DNA of 63,778 nucleotides from an uncultured Bacteroides sp. (lineage in GTDB: Bacteria > Bacteroidota > Bacteroidia > Bacteroidales > Bacteroidaceae), in NCBI RefSeq assembly GCF_905207245.1, contig NZ_CAJLKP010000030.1, positions 1 through 63,778 of the forward strand. The letters run 5' to 3'. The notes below the pieces were generated by a model. The model was given only the letters and a program-made list of their open reading frames with translations. It did not search any database and was not told the origin of the DNA. Positions 29,001 to 37,804 of the stretch are shown piece after piece (the first letter of the stretch is position 1; every line of letters begins with the position of its first letter). Made by a program: the position numbers and the translations under genes.

Positions 29001-30149
29001 GATACACTAAACATTAAAGTTTATAATACGGGAAAGGGTATCAGTAAAGAGAACCTGCCGTTAATATTTAATCGATACAACATACTCGACAATATCAAAG
29101 AAAATAGTATAAAAGGCTTATCATCCAGAAACGGATTAGGGCTCGCCATTTGCCAGAGTATGGTAGAGTTGCTACATGGAACCATTAGCGTGGAAAGTGA
29201 AGTAAATCAATATGCCCAATTTATTGTGACTTTACCTGTGCTTGAAGCCGCAAAGAAAGTGGGAAATATACACCAACATGAATCTTCCAAAATGGAACTG
29301 CCCAATTATAAAACAGAGGTAACACTATCCGAAGCAGCCAATAGTGAAGAAGAAGATAGCCAACTGAAAAACACAATTCTGATTATTGATGATAATAAAG
29401 AATTGTTGTGGATGTTGAAGGACATATTATCAGACAAATATACAATCCTAACTGCCGAAAACGGAGAAGAAGGGTTGGAACTATTAAAACAAGAAACTCC
29501 GAATCTGATTATCACAGATATCATGATGCCTAAAATTGATGGAATCACTCTGACTAAACAACTTAAAAGCAATAGGCACACTGCGCACATTCCATTGGTA
29601 ATTCTTTCGGCCAAGAACACAACCGATGAGAAGATAGAAGGTATAGAATCCGGAGCGGATGCTTACATTCCCAAACCTTTCAATACACAATACCTTAGAA
29701 CCATTATCAAACAACTTATAAAAAAGCAAGAAGAGTTAAAGCAATACTATAACTCTTCTGCAAGTGCATTTGACTATAGCGGAGGACAATTATTACAAAA
29801 TGAGGATAAAGAATACCTGCAAACCGCTATAGAGATAATCAATGAAAACATGGATAATGCAGAATTCGGTCCCGATGAATTGGCCGAAGCAATGCAAACC
29901 AGTGGTAGAAATTTATACCGGAAGTTTAAAAAACTGAACCAAGCATCTCCCAAAGACTTCATAAAAGAGCAGAAAATGAAATATGCTGCAAAATTGCTGT
30001 TAACGACAACATTAAACATACAAGAAGTCATGTATCGGATAGCGGCTACCAACCGGTCGCATTTTTATAAAGAATTTGCCAAACGCTATAATCAAACTCC
30101 CAGAGAATATAGGGAAGCCAATAAGCAAAAAGATGACTCGCTTATTTGA
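26085..30149 (+). CDS. Hybrid two-component system regulator HTCS1
   Basis: The 1354-residue inner-membrane protein has sensor, kinase, receiver and DNA-binding parts in one chain. After a signal peptide come about 14 beta-propeller (Reg_prop) repeats such as LWIGTYDGLNMY, then a Y_Y_Y domain (YSYKLENFSDVWMD). A transmembrane helix near 785-805 is followed by HisKA (His838 in NITHEFCTPLTL), HATPase (NNLISNAFKYTPENG, RNGLGLAICQS), receiver (Asp1145 in IITDIMMPKIDG) and an AraC-type helix-turn-helix domain. Such proteins sense an oligosaccharide in the periplasm and activate the local susC operon. An alternative start at 26097 (MKKHT) is possible. It is paralogous to HTCS2 and diverges from GH78. 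Confidence 0.95.
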   Translation: MNSPMKKHTLLLLLFFSCVTNNIYSHNLRQISNRDGLSNSSVTCLFQDDERFLWIGTYDGLNMYDSRNIYIYKPDINNQNSLSSNVIRNIIETDSIYLWISTKWGLNKLSQRSNTIEAYYNEFGENSYMAKDSHDNLYVLSKPDILSFYSKVENKFIDLPVHKGIEYNTVLGMLIDAQDTIWINHQGILERYTVSDTDSGQPNIKRHSDFKHARPIEYAFYHNKKIIIVDSAKDIYYITAQGIHFVKNLSKLINESGEIGSIIFDNDDLLIGFKTNGLIRLDAAKGYELEKIEINCGVFSLWKDEQQNIIWIGTDGQGIYAWTKDEYAFSNLSLSQLPINKRRPIRALYTDHQNTLWLGTKDNGIIRIKDYDVAREYSAANVTHFTVKDGLANNAVFAFTASKKHPILWIGSDGPGLNYYSYQDNKIHPLINNTTSKITRVHSMSETCDSLLWIGSGSRLFRISIEAHGNTIQAKEIRTIYFRVPNRQQYNQIYSIYPENDSILWIGMRGNGVIRLNTQTEAYRLITFDKNGIAPMNDILCIHQDKNKVIWVGSSYGLTRLTLLPNGEYDYKNFNENEGLPNNTIHGIAEDPQGNLWLSSNTGIILFDPHKNTFRNLNHKTGLKVIEFSDNAYFQDNTRNRYFFGGVDGIVWIENGEKKREDFIPDIFFTKLRIFNKDYNISEFKKREGDKGTIVLKHNQNFFAVSFVAMDFINGENSKYSYKLENFSDVWMDTRSNEAQFTNIPPGNYILRVKYNDGNSSNENLTQSIYITILPPWYWSIPAQIIYFLLLIGAGIGLFRYIRWKYERRKASIDRRLKEKYKEEMYEGKLRFFTNITHEFCTPLTLIYGPCERILNYAHSDDFIKKYAQIIKSNTERLNSLIQEVIDFRRMETGNQICHIQKLNISELGNEIIESFDELAEQNRIQLETDITPDIIWQSDYSGFTKILNNLISNAFKYTPENGIIRISIKKEDTLNIKVYNTGKGISKENLPLIFNRYNILDNIKENSIKGLSSRNGLGLAICQSMVELLHGTISVESEVNQYAQFIVTLPVLEAAKKVGNIHQHESSKMELPNYKTEVTLSEAANSEEEDSQLKNTILIIDDNKELLWMLKDILSDKYTILTAENGEEGLELLKQETPNLIITDIMMPKIDGITLTKQLKSNRHTAHIPLVILSAKNTTDEKIEGIESGADAYIPKPFNTQYLRTIIKQLIKKQEELKQYYNSSASAFDYSGGQLLQNEDKEYLQTAIEIINENMDNAEFGPDELAEAMQTSGRNLYRKFKKLNQASPKDFIKEQKMKYAAKLLLTTTLNIQEVMYRIAATNRSHFYKEFAKRYNQTPREYREANKQKDDSLI

Positions 30150-30197
30150 CGGAGTTTGTTATTTCTTTAGCAATTTCCATGGATAGTGCTTTTGCAC

Positions 30198-32282
30198 TTA
30201 TTTAATGCTTTTTGCAATATGCTTTATCACTGAACTACCGAAATAGTCGCCGGAAGGGAATGCTATATCCATCTGCATTCCATTCAGACTTAAATGAACA
30301 GACTCCTCTTTATACAAAGGATCAGCTACAGCTATTTCATATTGACCGTCTTTCTCCTCCATGTATAACAAAACCTTTTTATTAACCGCTACCACCAAAT
30401 CATCTGAAAACCGTATTTCACCCGGTTCATAAAAGACGGCAGCATATTGTCTCTTATTCCCATCAGTAATTGCTTGTATCTGCTCCGTGTTGGCTATAAT
30501 TTTAATTTCATTCTCAAACTTCTTATCTGTAAAATAAGAAAGAGGCTTATCAGGCACTACTATGTAGCAATAATCCTCATGCTGTGGGGTATTACCATGC
30601 GAAATCCATAAACTAAAAACCTCTTTCGTTACAGGTTTCTCACTTGCCGTTACTTCAAGTTCCCGCCAAGCACCTGTTTGCTTGGCTTTTCTCAACGTCA
30701 CACTCTCATTTTGCGGAAAAATATATCCTATATTATCATGATAAGCCCAATCAATCTTTTTGTCGGATAAGTTATCCGTTAGCCGGTATGCATGTCCCGA
30801 CAAGCCATATGTAACCTCGCCATTTGCCAGACATTGGTTTACCGAAGTACGCACTTCCTGCGTACGGGCTGCTTTAATACTACTTCCCATACATACCATA
30901 GCATCTCCCATAAAAAAGTAGGCTTTCCGAGCTTCTACACCCTGATAAGCATGTTCATAAGCCATTACTCCATTATGGGCGTTGCTAACGCCCCCGCCAA
31001 ATTGATTCGAGCCGAACAGATACCAACGTAACTCAGCAGTCGACTGATTAGCAACCGCCGTTGTTCCCGGCACTCGTGTCCAATCCCAGACAACAAAGAC
31101 ATCATCATACTCATGACCGGTAGTCATTATATTAGTTGCTCCCAATGGCAGATAATAACCTTTCAAATTCTGTCCGTTTAGCATTTCCGTACCATTTGTG
31201 CGCACGGAAATGATTTTGGCAGACATATAATAGTCAGACCCATGATGGGTCATAATGTTCGATTTCCAGAAGTGTGTATTTCCAGGCACTGGAAAAGCTG
31301 CACCATTAATATGCCTTTTCCATGCCTCATAATCCTTTGCATGAGCAGGATCAACCTCTTGCATTAAATCTAATGTGTGTGTAGACATATTTTTCAAGCA
31401 ATTCGGTCGACATATCCCCCGCCCAATCGTTCCGAAATCATATGCCTCCCTGTATCCGAACATCTGTGTTCCTTTCAGAAAAACATCCGATACTAACTTT
31501 ATCTTATCCAAAGTAAAAAACTTTATGAAAGATGTTTTATTAGCTAAAGTAATATACTCTGCCAAATCGGACATCAGTGACATTCCATATCCACCCGAAT
31601 AAAGTTGAGGACGGTGCTGATGGATACTATTATCTCTCTTCATTCCTTCATCATCTTTCTCTTCTACATATATGGTAGAAGCAATGGAAGAAAATCCTTT
31701 GGCTATTAACTCATAATTATCTTCTATACAGCCTTTATGTATCAAGACTACAGATACCCATGTCCTGTTCTTGCCTTTATGTGCCACATTATCTGTCTTA
31801 TCAACCAGATAAGAAGAAAGCCTCATCAAATCTTCTCTTTTCAGTTCTTTCTTCAACAAAAGAAGAGGAACCATATATTGGGAAGGAGCCCCAATATCCC
31901 GGTACCACCAATTTCCGGAATCGGGATTAGTTATCCGGAAATAGTCTAACCCAAGAATTATCTTCTTTCGCAATTCCGACTCATGAAATAGCTTATTTCC
32001 AGGTTTACTATAGGCCAACGCTATGTTTCTTAATCTTTTGAGATGACGGTCTGCATCGAAATAGAAAGTCACTGTCTTATAATCAATGTCTTTCCAACTA
32101 CCATCAGTTTGCATAACAGCCAAATCTTTTTCCGCTTGAGAAACGTCTACCGAATCCGATAAATATTCTCCCAACAATCTATTATATAAAATCTCTATAT
32201 CCTTCTGTTTCTCTACAGCATAACTGTATTCTCCCCAAAAGCATAACGACAGACATATCAGTAGTAACCTTTTCATAATCAT
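30198..32282 (-). CDS. PL8 polysaccharide lyase (intact copy)
   Basis: The 694-residue protein has a signal peptide (to about GEYSYA), a helical catalytic domain, then the PL8 beta-sandwiches ending VIKHIAKSIK. The lyase cleaves uronic-acid linkages to leave an unsaturated sugar, the substrate of the GH88 in Part A. Candidate catalytic residues are Asn in GKNRTWVSVVLIHKGC, His and Tyr in DNSIHQHRPQLYSGGYG, and Arg in GRGICRPN. The common DGSF before the His is here DNSI. It is full length, unlike the frameshifted PL8-GH78 copy. It lies 186 bp downstream of susD-B behind a hairpin and converges with HTCS1. Confidence 0.92.
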   Translation of the reverse strand: MIMKRLLLICLSLCFWGEYSYAVEKQKDIEILYNRLLGEYLSDSVDVSQAEKDLAVMQTDGSWKDIDYKTVTFYFDADRHLKRLRNIALAYSKPGNKLFHESELRKKIILGLDYFRITNPDSGNWWYRDIGAPSQYMVPLLLLKKELKREDLMRLSSYLVDKTDNVAHKGKNRTWVSVVLIHKGCIEDNYELIAKGFSSIASTIYVEEKDDEGMKRDNSIHQHRPQLYSGGYGMSLMSDLAEYITLANKTSFIKFFTLDKIKLVSDVFLKGTQMFGYREAYDFGTIGRGICRPNCLKNMSTHTLDLMQEVDPAHAKDYEAWKRHINGAAFPVPGNTHFWKSNIMTHHGSDYYMSAKIISVRTNGTEMLNGQNLKGYYLPLGATNIMTTGHEYDDVFVVWDWTRVPGTTAVANQSTAELRWYLFGSNQFGGGVSNAHNGVMAYEHAYQGVEARKAYFFMGDAMVCMGSSIKAARTQEVRTSVNQCLANGEVTYGLSGHAYRLTDNLSDKKIDWAYHDNIGYIFPQNESVTLRKAKQTGAWRELEVTASEKPVTKEVFSLWISHGNTPQHEDYCYIVVPDKPLSYFTDKKFENEIKIIANTEQIQAITDGNKRQYAAVFYEPGEIRFSDDLVVAVNKKVLLYMEEKDGQYEIAVADPLYKEESVHLSLNGMQMDIAFPSGDYFGSSVIKHIAKSIK

Positions 32283-32410
32283 TCTTTTTTACCATAAAAA
32301 CATCTATAACACTACTTCCTACATAATTGCCCACAGGCAAAGTAAAAACAATAGAGCATTATATTATCAAGATAGACATCCTTTATTAGCCTGTAACTCA
32401 TTGTATTTAA

Positions 32411-32444
32411 TAAGGAGTTAGCTCGTTGATGAGCTAACTCCTTA
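32411..32444 (-). terminator. Strong hairpin between susD-B and PL8
   Basis: TAAGGAGTTAGCTC and GAGCTAACTCCTTA form a perfect 14-bp stem with a 6-nt loop, 25 bp beyond the susD-B stop. There is no long U-run, only TTAAATAC on the minus strand. It may terminate susCD transcripts partially and so lower PL8 expression relative to the transporter. Confidence 0.7.
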
Positions 32445-32468
32445 CATTACATAAGTTCTTAGGTGGAA

Positions 32469-34193
32469 TTAGAAATATCCAGGATTCTGCTCTTCCTCAT
32501 CAGAACCACGAGGATTCAGTCGGTCAATATGCTTTTGAGGAATTGGACGCAATTTGTGATACTCTTGAATATTCTTCATCGCATCCGGATTCCATTTTTT
32601 CACGTACTCAACTAATTTCTCACAACGTACCAAATCTTCCCATCTTGTGTATTCGCCTAAAAGTTCACGTCCTCTTTCATCCAACATAAAATCGACAAAG
32701 TTTTCCTTCAAGTCATCTGCTGTCACTTTTATATTTTCATAAGTAGATTCCGTGTTGTCCATTTCTCCACCTTCTTCCAGCCAATATTGAGGTACCTTTT
32801 TCTCACCGGACTTCCAGGAAGCACGCTCACGAATAACATTAATCAAATCAGCAGCCAAATTGTAATCCCCTTTACGACCTGCTGCTTCCGCAGCAATCAG
32901 GTAAGTCTCACCAAGCCGCATACGTACCCATTCGCGTACCCCTTTCTGTTCATTTGCCGTTTCTCTTAATGGATCCTCATATTTCAGCACAATGGGATAA
33001 TACCTGTTATTCTTGCTTGGATCATCCTTGTTCCATTGAAAATATTTATATTTATATGTTCTGTTTTTAGGAGCATTTAAACTATAATAAATAGCAGTAT
33101 CTCCTATGGCTAAAGAAGAAGTCGCTTTATTACAATAGTAAGTCCATTTAAAACTCTTATAGAAACGGGAATCATTTTTACGATCAAATAACTCAAACAT
33201 CGTCTTATTAGTAGCACGATGAAAACGATAAGGACGGCCGTTAGCTATATCACGCATCATACCAGGTTGATCTTCATACCACGATCCCCAATATAAGTGA
33301 GACTTATTTCCATCTCCATTGTATATCGGATCAAGAGTAAACTGAATGGAAAAGATAACCTCACGATTTCCCATGTTGTTAACATCCCACAAATCCGAAT
33401 AATTATCCAATAAAGTATACTTGGGGCTGTCTATTACTCTTTTTGCATAGTAATAAGCGCTATCCATATCAGTTGACAATTGTCCACGCTGATCAGTTAC
33501 TGCACTACCACGTGTAAGATAAACCTTAGACAACAAATGAGCAGCAGCATATTTAGTAGCCTTACTTTGTTCTGTACCAGTTGCCGATTCACGAAGATGT
33601 TCTGCTGCATATCTTAAATCACTGATAATAAGCTTATAAACATCTGCTACAGAAGAACGTTTGAAGTCAGTCTGAGGTTCTTGTATTGCCTTAGTGACCA
33701 AAGGTATTTTGCCAAATTGTTGAACTAAGTCAAAGTAAAAGTATGCACGAAAGAAATTCATCTCAGCACCATAGCTCTCTTTTTCAGCTTCTGATATACT
33801 CGCCTCTGGCAGGGCATCTAATACCAAGTTTGTCACTCCGATAGCTTTATAATGGTTTTCCCACAAACTATATAATTTCGATTCTGTTGGTGACAAAGTT
33901 GCACTATATAAATTATAGGGATAACTCAAAGCTCCCTCCGCACCTGTTATCAGATCAGTACCTAATTCTGTAAAAACATTAGAGAACTCTCCACCCACTC
34001 CAAAACGCATATAAGCATAGGTGGCATCAACAGCAGCCAGTATGCCCTGTTCAGTTTTATAAAAATCACTTGTTATACGAGGAACTTCTTTCTCTGAGAG
34101 AAAATCGTCACAACTAATATTTATCAGGGAGATAAATCCGCAAACCATCGTAAAAATTATGCCGATGCTTTTTCTATATTTCATAGTTTTCAT
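32469..34193 (-). CDS. SusD-like outer-membrane glycan-binding lipoprotein (Part B)
   Basis: The 574-residue protein has the lipoprotein signal SLINISCDDFLSEKEV. Typical SusD blocks include EMNFFRAYFYFDLVQQFGKIPLV, KYAAAHLLSKVYLTRG, VRMRLGETYLIAAEAAGRKGDY and the C-terminal RGRELLGEYTRWEDLVR. It partners the susC directly upstream (20 bp). It diverges strongly from the Part A SusD, which suggests the two pairs capture different fragments or related but distinct glycans. Confidence 0.95.
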   Translation of the reverse strand: MKTMKYRKSIGIIFTMVCGFISLINISCDDFLSEKEVPRITSDFYKTEQGILAAVDATYAYMRFGVGGEFSNVFTELGTDLITGAEGALSYPYNLYSATLSPTESKLYSLWENHYKAIGVTNLVLDALPEASISEAEKESYGAEMNFFRAYFYFDLVQQFGKIPLVTKAIQEPQTDFKRSSVADVYKLIISDLRYAAEHLRESATGTEQSKATKYAAAHLLSKVYLTRGSAVTDQRGQLSTDMDSAYYYAKRVIDSPKYTLLDNYSDLWDVNNMGNREVIFSIQFTLDPIYNGDGNKSHLYWGSWYEDQPGMMRDIANGRPYRFHRATNKTMFELFDRKNDSRFYKSFKWTYYCNKATSSLAIGDTAIYYSLNAPKNRTYKYKYFQWNKDDPSKNNRYYPIVLKYEDPLRETANEQKGVREWVRMRLGETYLIAAEAAGRKGDYNLAADLINVIRERASWKSGEKKVPQYWLEEGGEMDNTESTYENIKVTADDLKENFVDFMLDERGRELLGEYTRWEDLVRCEKLVEYVKKWNPDAMKNIQEYHKLRPIPQKHIDRLNPRGSDEEEQNPGYF

Positions 34194-34213
34194 TTTATTC
34201 TTATTTTATTAGT

Positions 34214-37200
34214 TTAAAAAGAAACATTCACACCAAATATCCAACTACTTACACTTGGTGAAGCATAGGTTGCCGCTCCTTCCGGATCGACTCCTGTATA
34301 GTTTGTAAATACAAGAGGATTCTGTGCAGTAACGTATAAGCGACAATTAGATAAAGTTGCTTTATTAACCAGACTCTTAGGTAATGTATACCCTAATGTT
34401 ATTGTTTTAACACGTAAAAAATCAGATTTTTCATAATATAATGAAGATTCATACTCTATATTGTCATACAACCTATTAGGACGCGGATAAGCATTAGTCG
34501 GATTATTCGGAGTCCAATAGTCAAATTTCACACTATTATTACGATAAGACTGGTGATTCACGCGAACTGCATTTCTCAACATTCCGCCTAAAGTTCCATA
34601 AAGAACAACATTCAGGTCAAAACCTTTATAAACAAATGTATTGCTAAGATTAAAAATATGTTTGGGACGTGTTTGTCCAAGGATCATACGATCATTGTCC
34701 GCAGTAATTTTATGATTTCCATCAATATCCAGCAATTTAATCATTCCCGGCGCAAATTTGTGACCATTCTTATTATATTGTTCGATTTCTGCAAGATCTT
34801 CTGGAGTATCCTGCCAGATACCTATTTTCTTATAATCATAATATACCCCAAGCGCTTCGCCTATAAACCAGCTATTGCCTATATCATCTACTTTTCCATT
34901 ATACAACTCTACTATTTCTTCCTTATTAGTTGAATACATAAAATCTGTAGACCATGTAAAGTCTTTATTTTGTATATTTACAGTAGATAAACTAACTTCA
35001 ATGCCTTTATTCCTTGTCTTACCAACATTAGTAAGCACACTCGTATAGCCAGAGACAGCAGGTAACTGACGGTCAAGCAGCAAATCATGTGTATTTTGCA
35101 GATAAGCATCAACCGTTCCGCTCAAACGCCCACGGAAAAAGCTGAAGTCGACACCTACATTCCATTGCCCGGTAGTTTCCCAAGTCAATGTTTTATCCGG
35201 CAAGCTGGAGGAGGTATAACCAATAACCATATTTTCTCCATAATTATAATACTTCTTTGATAACAATCCCTTTGTTTGATAAGGATTAATAGAAGTATTG
35301 GCAGTTACACCATATCCAAAACGCAATTTCAAATTATCAAGTTTATCAAAATTCTTAAGGAAACTTTCCTCATTTACTCTCCATGCCAATGAAAAAGCAG
35401 GGAAAGAAACCCACTTGTGCCCGTCTGCTAAGCGTGAAGAGCCATCATAACGCATTGAGAATGTAGCATAATACCTGCTTTTATAATTGTAATTCAAGCG
35501 ACCCATGAAAGAAGCAAGGCTCCATACCTGGTTATTACTGTCATATCCTGTTATATCCAATGCTGATGCAATGTCATTAAAAAGCAGATCATCCGAAGGT
35601 AAATCCTGAACAGTAGCACTTAAACTTTCAGTTCTATTGCGCTGAATAGATTGCAGCAAGGTAACCCCGATAGAGTGTTTTCCAAACTGCTTATCATAGA
35701 ATAACAGATTTTCAAATGTATAAGCATAGGTTTGTTGAGTAGCATTCTTTGCCTGATTAGGATTACCTTGTCTTGCATTTGAAGATAAAAAAGAGTAATC
35801 CTGACGAGAATGGAAATCAATACCAATATTTGCACGATACTTAAGTCCATCCAACGGAAGCTTGATTTCTCCATAATAACTACCTAAGAAACGGTTAATC
35901 TTCAACGGATTTACTACAGCATTAGGCTCCAAATATTGAAGAGGATTCCACCATTGAGAGTCACCACCCGAGGTCATCAACGTAGGTACTCCATCATCAT
36001 CATACAATCGTCCAAGCGGATTAACACGCCAGCAATCCTGGAAATTCGAACCTCTATTCTGCAATGAATGACTAAAATGTGACTGCCCTCCTATCTTCAA
36101 CCAATTAGTAACCTCCGCATCAACACTCAACTTTACTGTATAACGCGAGTAGTCTTGATTCTTATAAATACCTTCATTCCTGAAGTATGTAGTATTAAAA
36201 GCAAACTGCATTTTATCACCTCCACCTCTAATGCCGAGTTGGTGGTCAGTCACTATACCCGTACGTTCTACTTCGTTCCACCACAAAGCACCGGAACGCA
36301 CTTTACTGGGATCATAATTACCGCTTTCATCATAAGCCATTGCAACAGACTGCCAAGTGTAATCATCGCCAGTAAACGAAGGTAATGTTTTATCCAGTTC
36401 CATATTAGGTACTGCAGAGTCGTATTGTCCGGCAGCCCTATAAGCTTCACGCACATACTCCGCATATTCTGCTCCATCCATTAATTCCAGCTTATTTTGA
36501 ATGGTCTGGATGCCATAATAACCATTATAATCAACCTGTACTTTTCCTTTCTTACCTTTCTTCGTTGTGATAATAATAACTCCATTAGCACCTCTGGAAC
36601 CATAAATAGCTGTAGCTGAGGCATCCTTGAGAACCTCTATTGATTCTATATCACCAGGTGCAAACAAATTAGGAGCTGTTGAAATAGGAATACCATCCAC
36701 TACATACAACGGATCATTTCCTGCTTTGATAGAACGTGTACCACGAATAAGAATAGAAGGAGTAGAACCCGGAGTCCAACTTGTGTTTTGTATCAGTACA
36801 CCCGGAACTTTACCTTGAATAGCTTCCGCTGCAGATAACGCCGGACTCTGTAACAGTTTTTCCGAATCAACAGACGTAACAGAGCCAGTTAAATCACGTT
36901 TTTTTACAGTTCCATAACCTACTACTACAACTTCGTCCAATTCTGAAGCAGCCTCAGTTAAAACAACATTCATCATTGTTTGTGTGCCAACCTTTTTCTC
37001 AAGGACATCGTAACCGATATAGCTAAACTTCAAAATCGAATTTGATGAAACATTCAAATCAAACTTTCCATCTATATCCGTTACTGTACCATTAGAAGTA
37101 CCAAGTTCTACTACACTGACTCCTATTAACGGTTCATTTTTCTCATCAGTGACTAATCCCTTAATATTTTTCTTTCCCTGACCATAAACAGTAAACAGAG

Positions 37201-37288
37201 ATAAACACAACAATAGTAGGATTGCAGAAAATCGTTTTCCTCCTATTTTTCGTTCATTTTTGTTCGTTAGCATAAAAATGTTTTTCAT
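34214..37288 (-). CDS. SusC-like TonB-dependent oligosaccharide transporter (Part B)
   Basis: The 1024-residue protein has a signal peptide (about residues 18-36, LLLLCLSLFTVYGQG). It then has a carboxypeptidase-regulatory-like domain (KGLVTDEKNEPLIGVSVVELG), the TonB-box region DEVVVVGYGTVKKRDLTGSV, the plug (ILIRGTRSIKAGNDPLYVVDGIP, ATAIYGSRGANGVIIITTKKG) and a barrel ending WIFGVNVSF. It carries the imported oligosaccharide across the outer membrane with SusD-B. Its promoter region shares the 71-bp-spaced ATACA element with Part A. It is not a close paralogue of the Part A SusC. Confidence 0.95.
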   Translation of the reverse strand: MKNIFMLTNKNERKIGGKRFSAILLLLCLSLFTVYGQGKKNIKGLVTDEKNEPLIGVSVVELGTSNGTVTDIDGKFDLNVSSNSILKFSYIGYDVLEKKVGTQTMMNVVLTEAASELDEVVVVGYGTVKKRDLTGSVTSVDSEKLLQSPALSAAEAIQGKVPGVLIQNTSWTPGSTPSILIRGTRSIKAGNDPLYVVDGIPISTAPNLFAPGDIESIEVLKDASATAIYGSRGANGVIIITTKKGKKGKVQVDYNGYYGIQTIQNKLELMDGAEYAEYVREAYRAAGQYDSAVPNMELDKTLPSFTGDDYTWQSVAMAYDESGNYDPSKVRSGALWWNEVERTGIVTDHQLGIRGGGDKMQFAFNTTYFRNEGIYKNQDYSRYTVKLSVDAEVTNWLKIGGQSHFSHSLQNRGSNFQDCWRVNPLGRLYDDDGVPTLMTSGGDSQWWNPLQYLEPNAVVNPLKINRFLGSYYGEIKLPLDGLKYRANIGIDFHSRQDYSFLSSNARQGNPNQAKNATQQTYAYTFENLLFYDKQFGKHSIGVTLLQSIQRNRTESLSATVQDLPSDDLLFNDIASALDITGYDSNNQVWSLASFMGRLNYNYKSRYYATFSMRYDGSSRLADGHKWVSFPAFSLAWRVNEESFLKNFDKLDNLKLRFGYGVTANTSINPYQTKGLLSKKYYNYGENMVIGYTSSSLPDKTLTWETTGQWNVGVDFSFFRGRLSGTVDAYLQNTHDLLLDRQLPAVSGYTSVLTNVGKTRNKGIEVSLSTVNIQNKDFTWSTDFMYSTNKEEIVELYNGKVDDIGNSWFIGEALGVYYDYKKIGIWQDTPEDLAEIEQYNKNGHKFAPGMIKLLDIDGNHKITADNDRMILGQTRPKHIFNLSNTFVYKGFDLNVVLYGTLGGMLRNAVRVNHQSYRNNSVKFDYWTPNNPTNAYPRPNRLYDNIEYESSLYYEKSDFLRVKTITLGYTLPKSLVNKATLSNCRLYVTAQNPLVFTNYTGVDPEGAATYASPSVSSWIFGVNVSF

Positions 37289-37531
37289 ATTAATATATTT
37301 TTAAATTGGTTCTATTTTAAAAGGCATTATTAAAGAGACAAATCCCCTTAAAGCATGAGCAATTCACCAAAACTCAAATTATCAAAAAGTACTCTAGTGA
37401 TATCTTTTTAGAAATACTCAAAAAGTTAAAAGAGTGTTTTTCCATATTCATCGTTATTTTTAGAAATTAATAATATGTATCTTTTCTCAATACCTACAAA
37501 AAAACTAATACACTATTGAAAACGTTTGATG

Positions 37532-37648
37532 TTGTTTCTACATGCAAAATTAGCGTATAAGCAATACGCATATATACAATATCTCGCCAATATCATGCTT
37601 ATATCCGCAATGTGCAAAGAAAATACACTTATGGCGAAATTGAATACA
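37532..37648 (-). promoter_or_regulatory. susC-B promoter and HTCS-type operator
   Basis: The minus strand carries TAATTTTG (37545-37552). ATACA half-sites lie at 37623-37627 and 37644-37648, exactly 21 bp apart, with TGGCGAAATTG between them. The 17 bases at 37532-37548 are identical to those at the GH106 promoter. The remaining gap to HTCS2 (37649-37804) holds only the HTCS2 promoter; 37289-37531 is an AT-rich leader without other recognisable signals. Confidence 0.72.
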
Positions 37649-37741
37649 ACTACCTTTTAGCAGAGGTTATTCCCCGAATAATAAAACCTAAGTTTTAACT
37701 AAAGCTTATCTTGTTAAAACCCAAATTCAACCAGATAGAAT

Positions 37742-37772
37742 TTTGGAATACTCAATCAGAGCACTATCTTTG
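37742..37772 (+). promoter_or_regulatory. HTCS2 promoter
   Basis: TTTG (37742-37745), then 19 bp, then TATCTTTG (37765-37772). This is a near-perfect Bacteroides promoter and uses the same -7 sequence as HTCS1. The ATG follows at 37805. Confidence 0.8.
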
Positions 37773-37804
37773 TTCGCCAGTTATTAACGCCAAGTAGACT
37801 ACTA

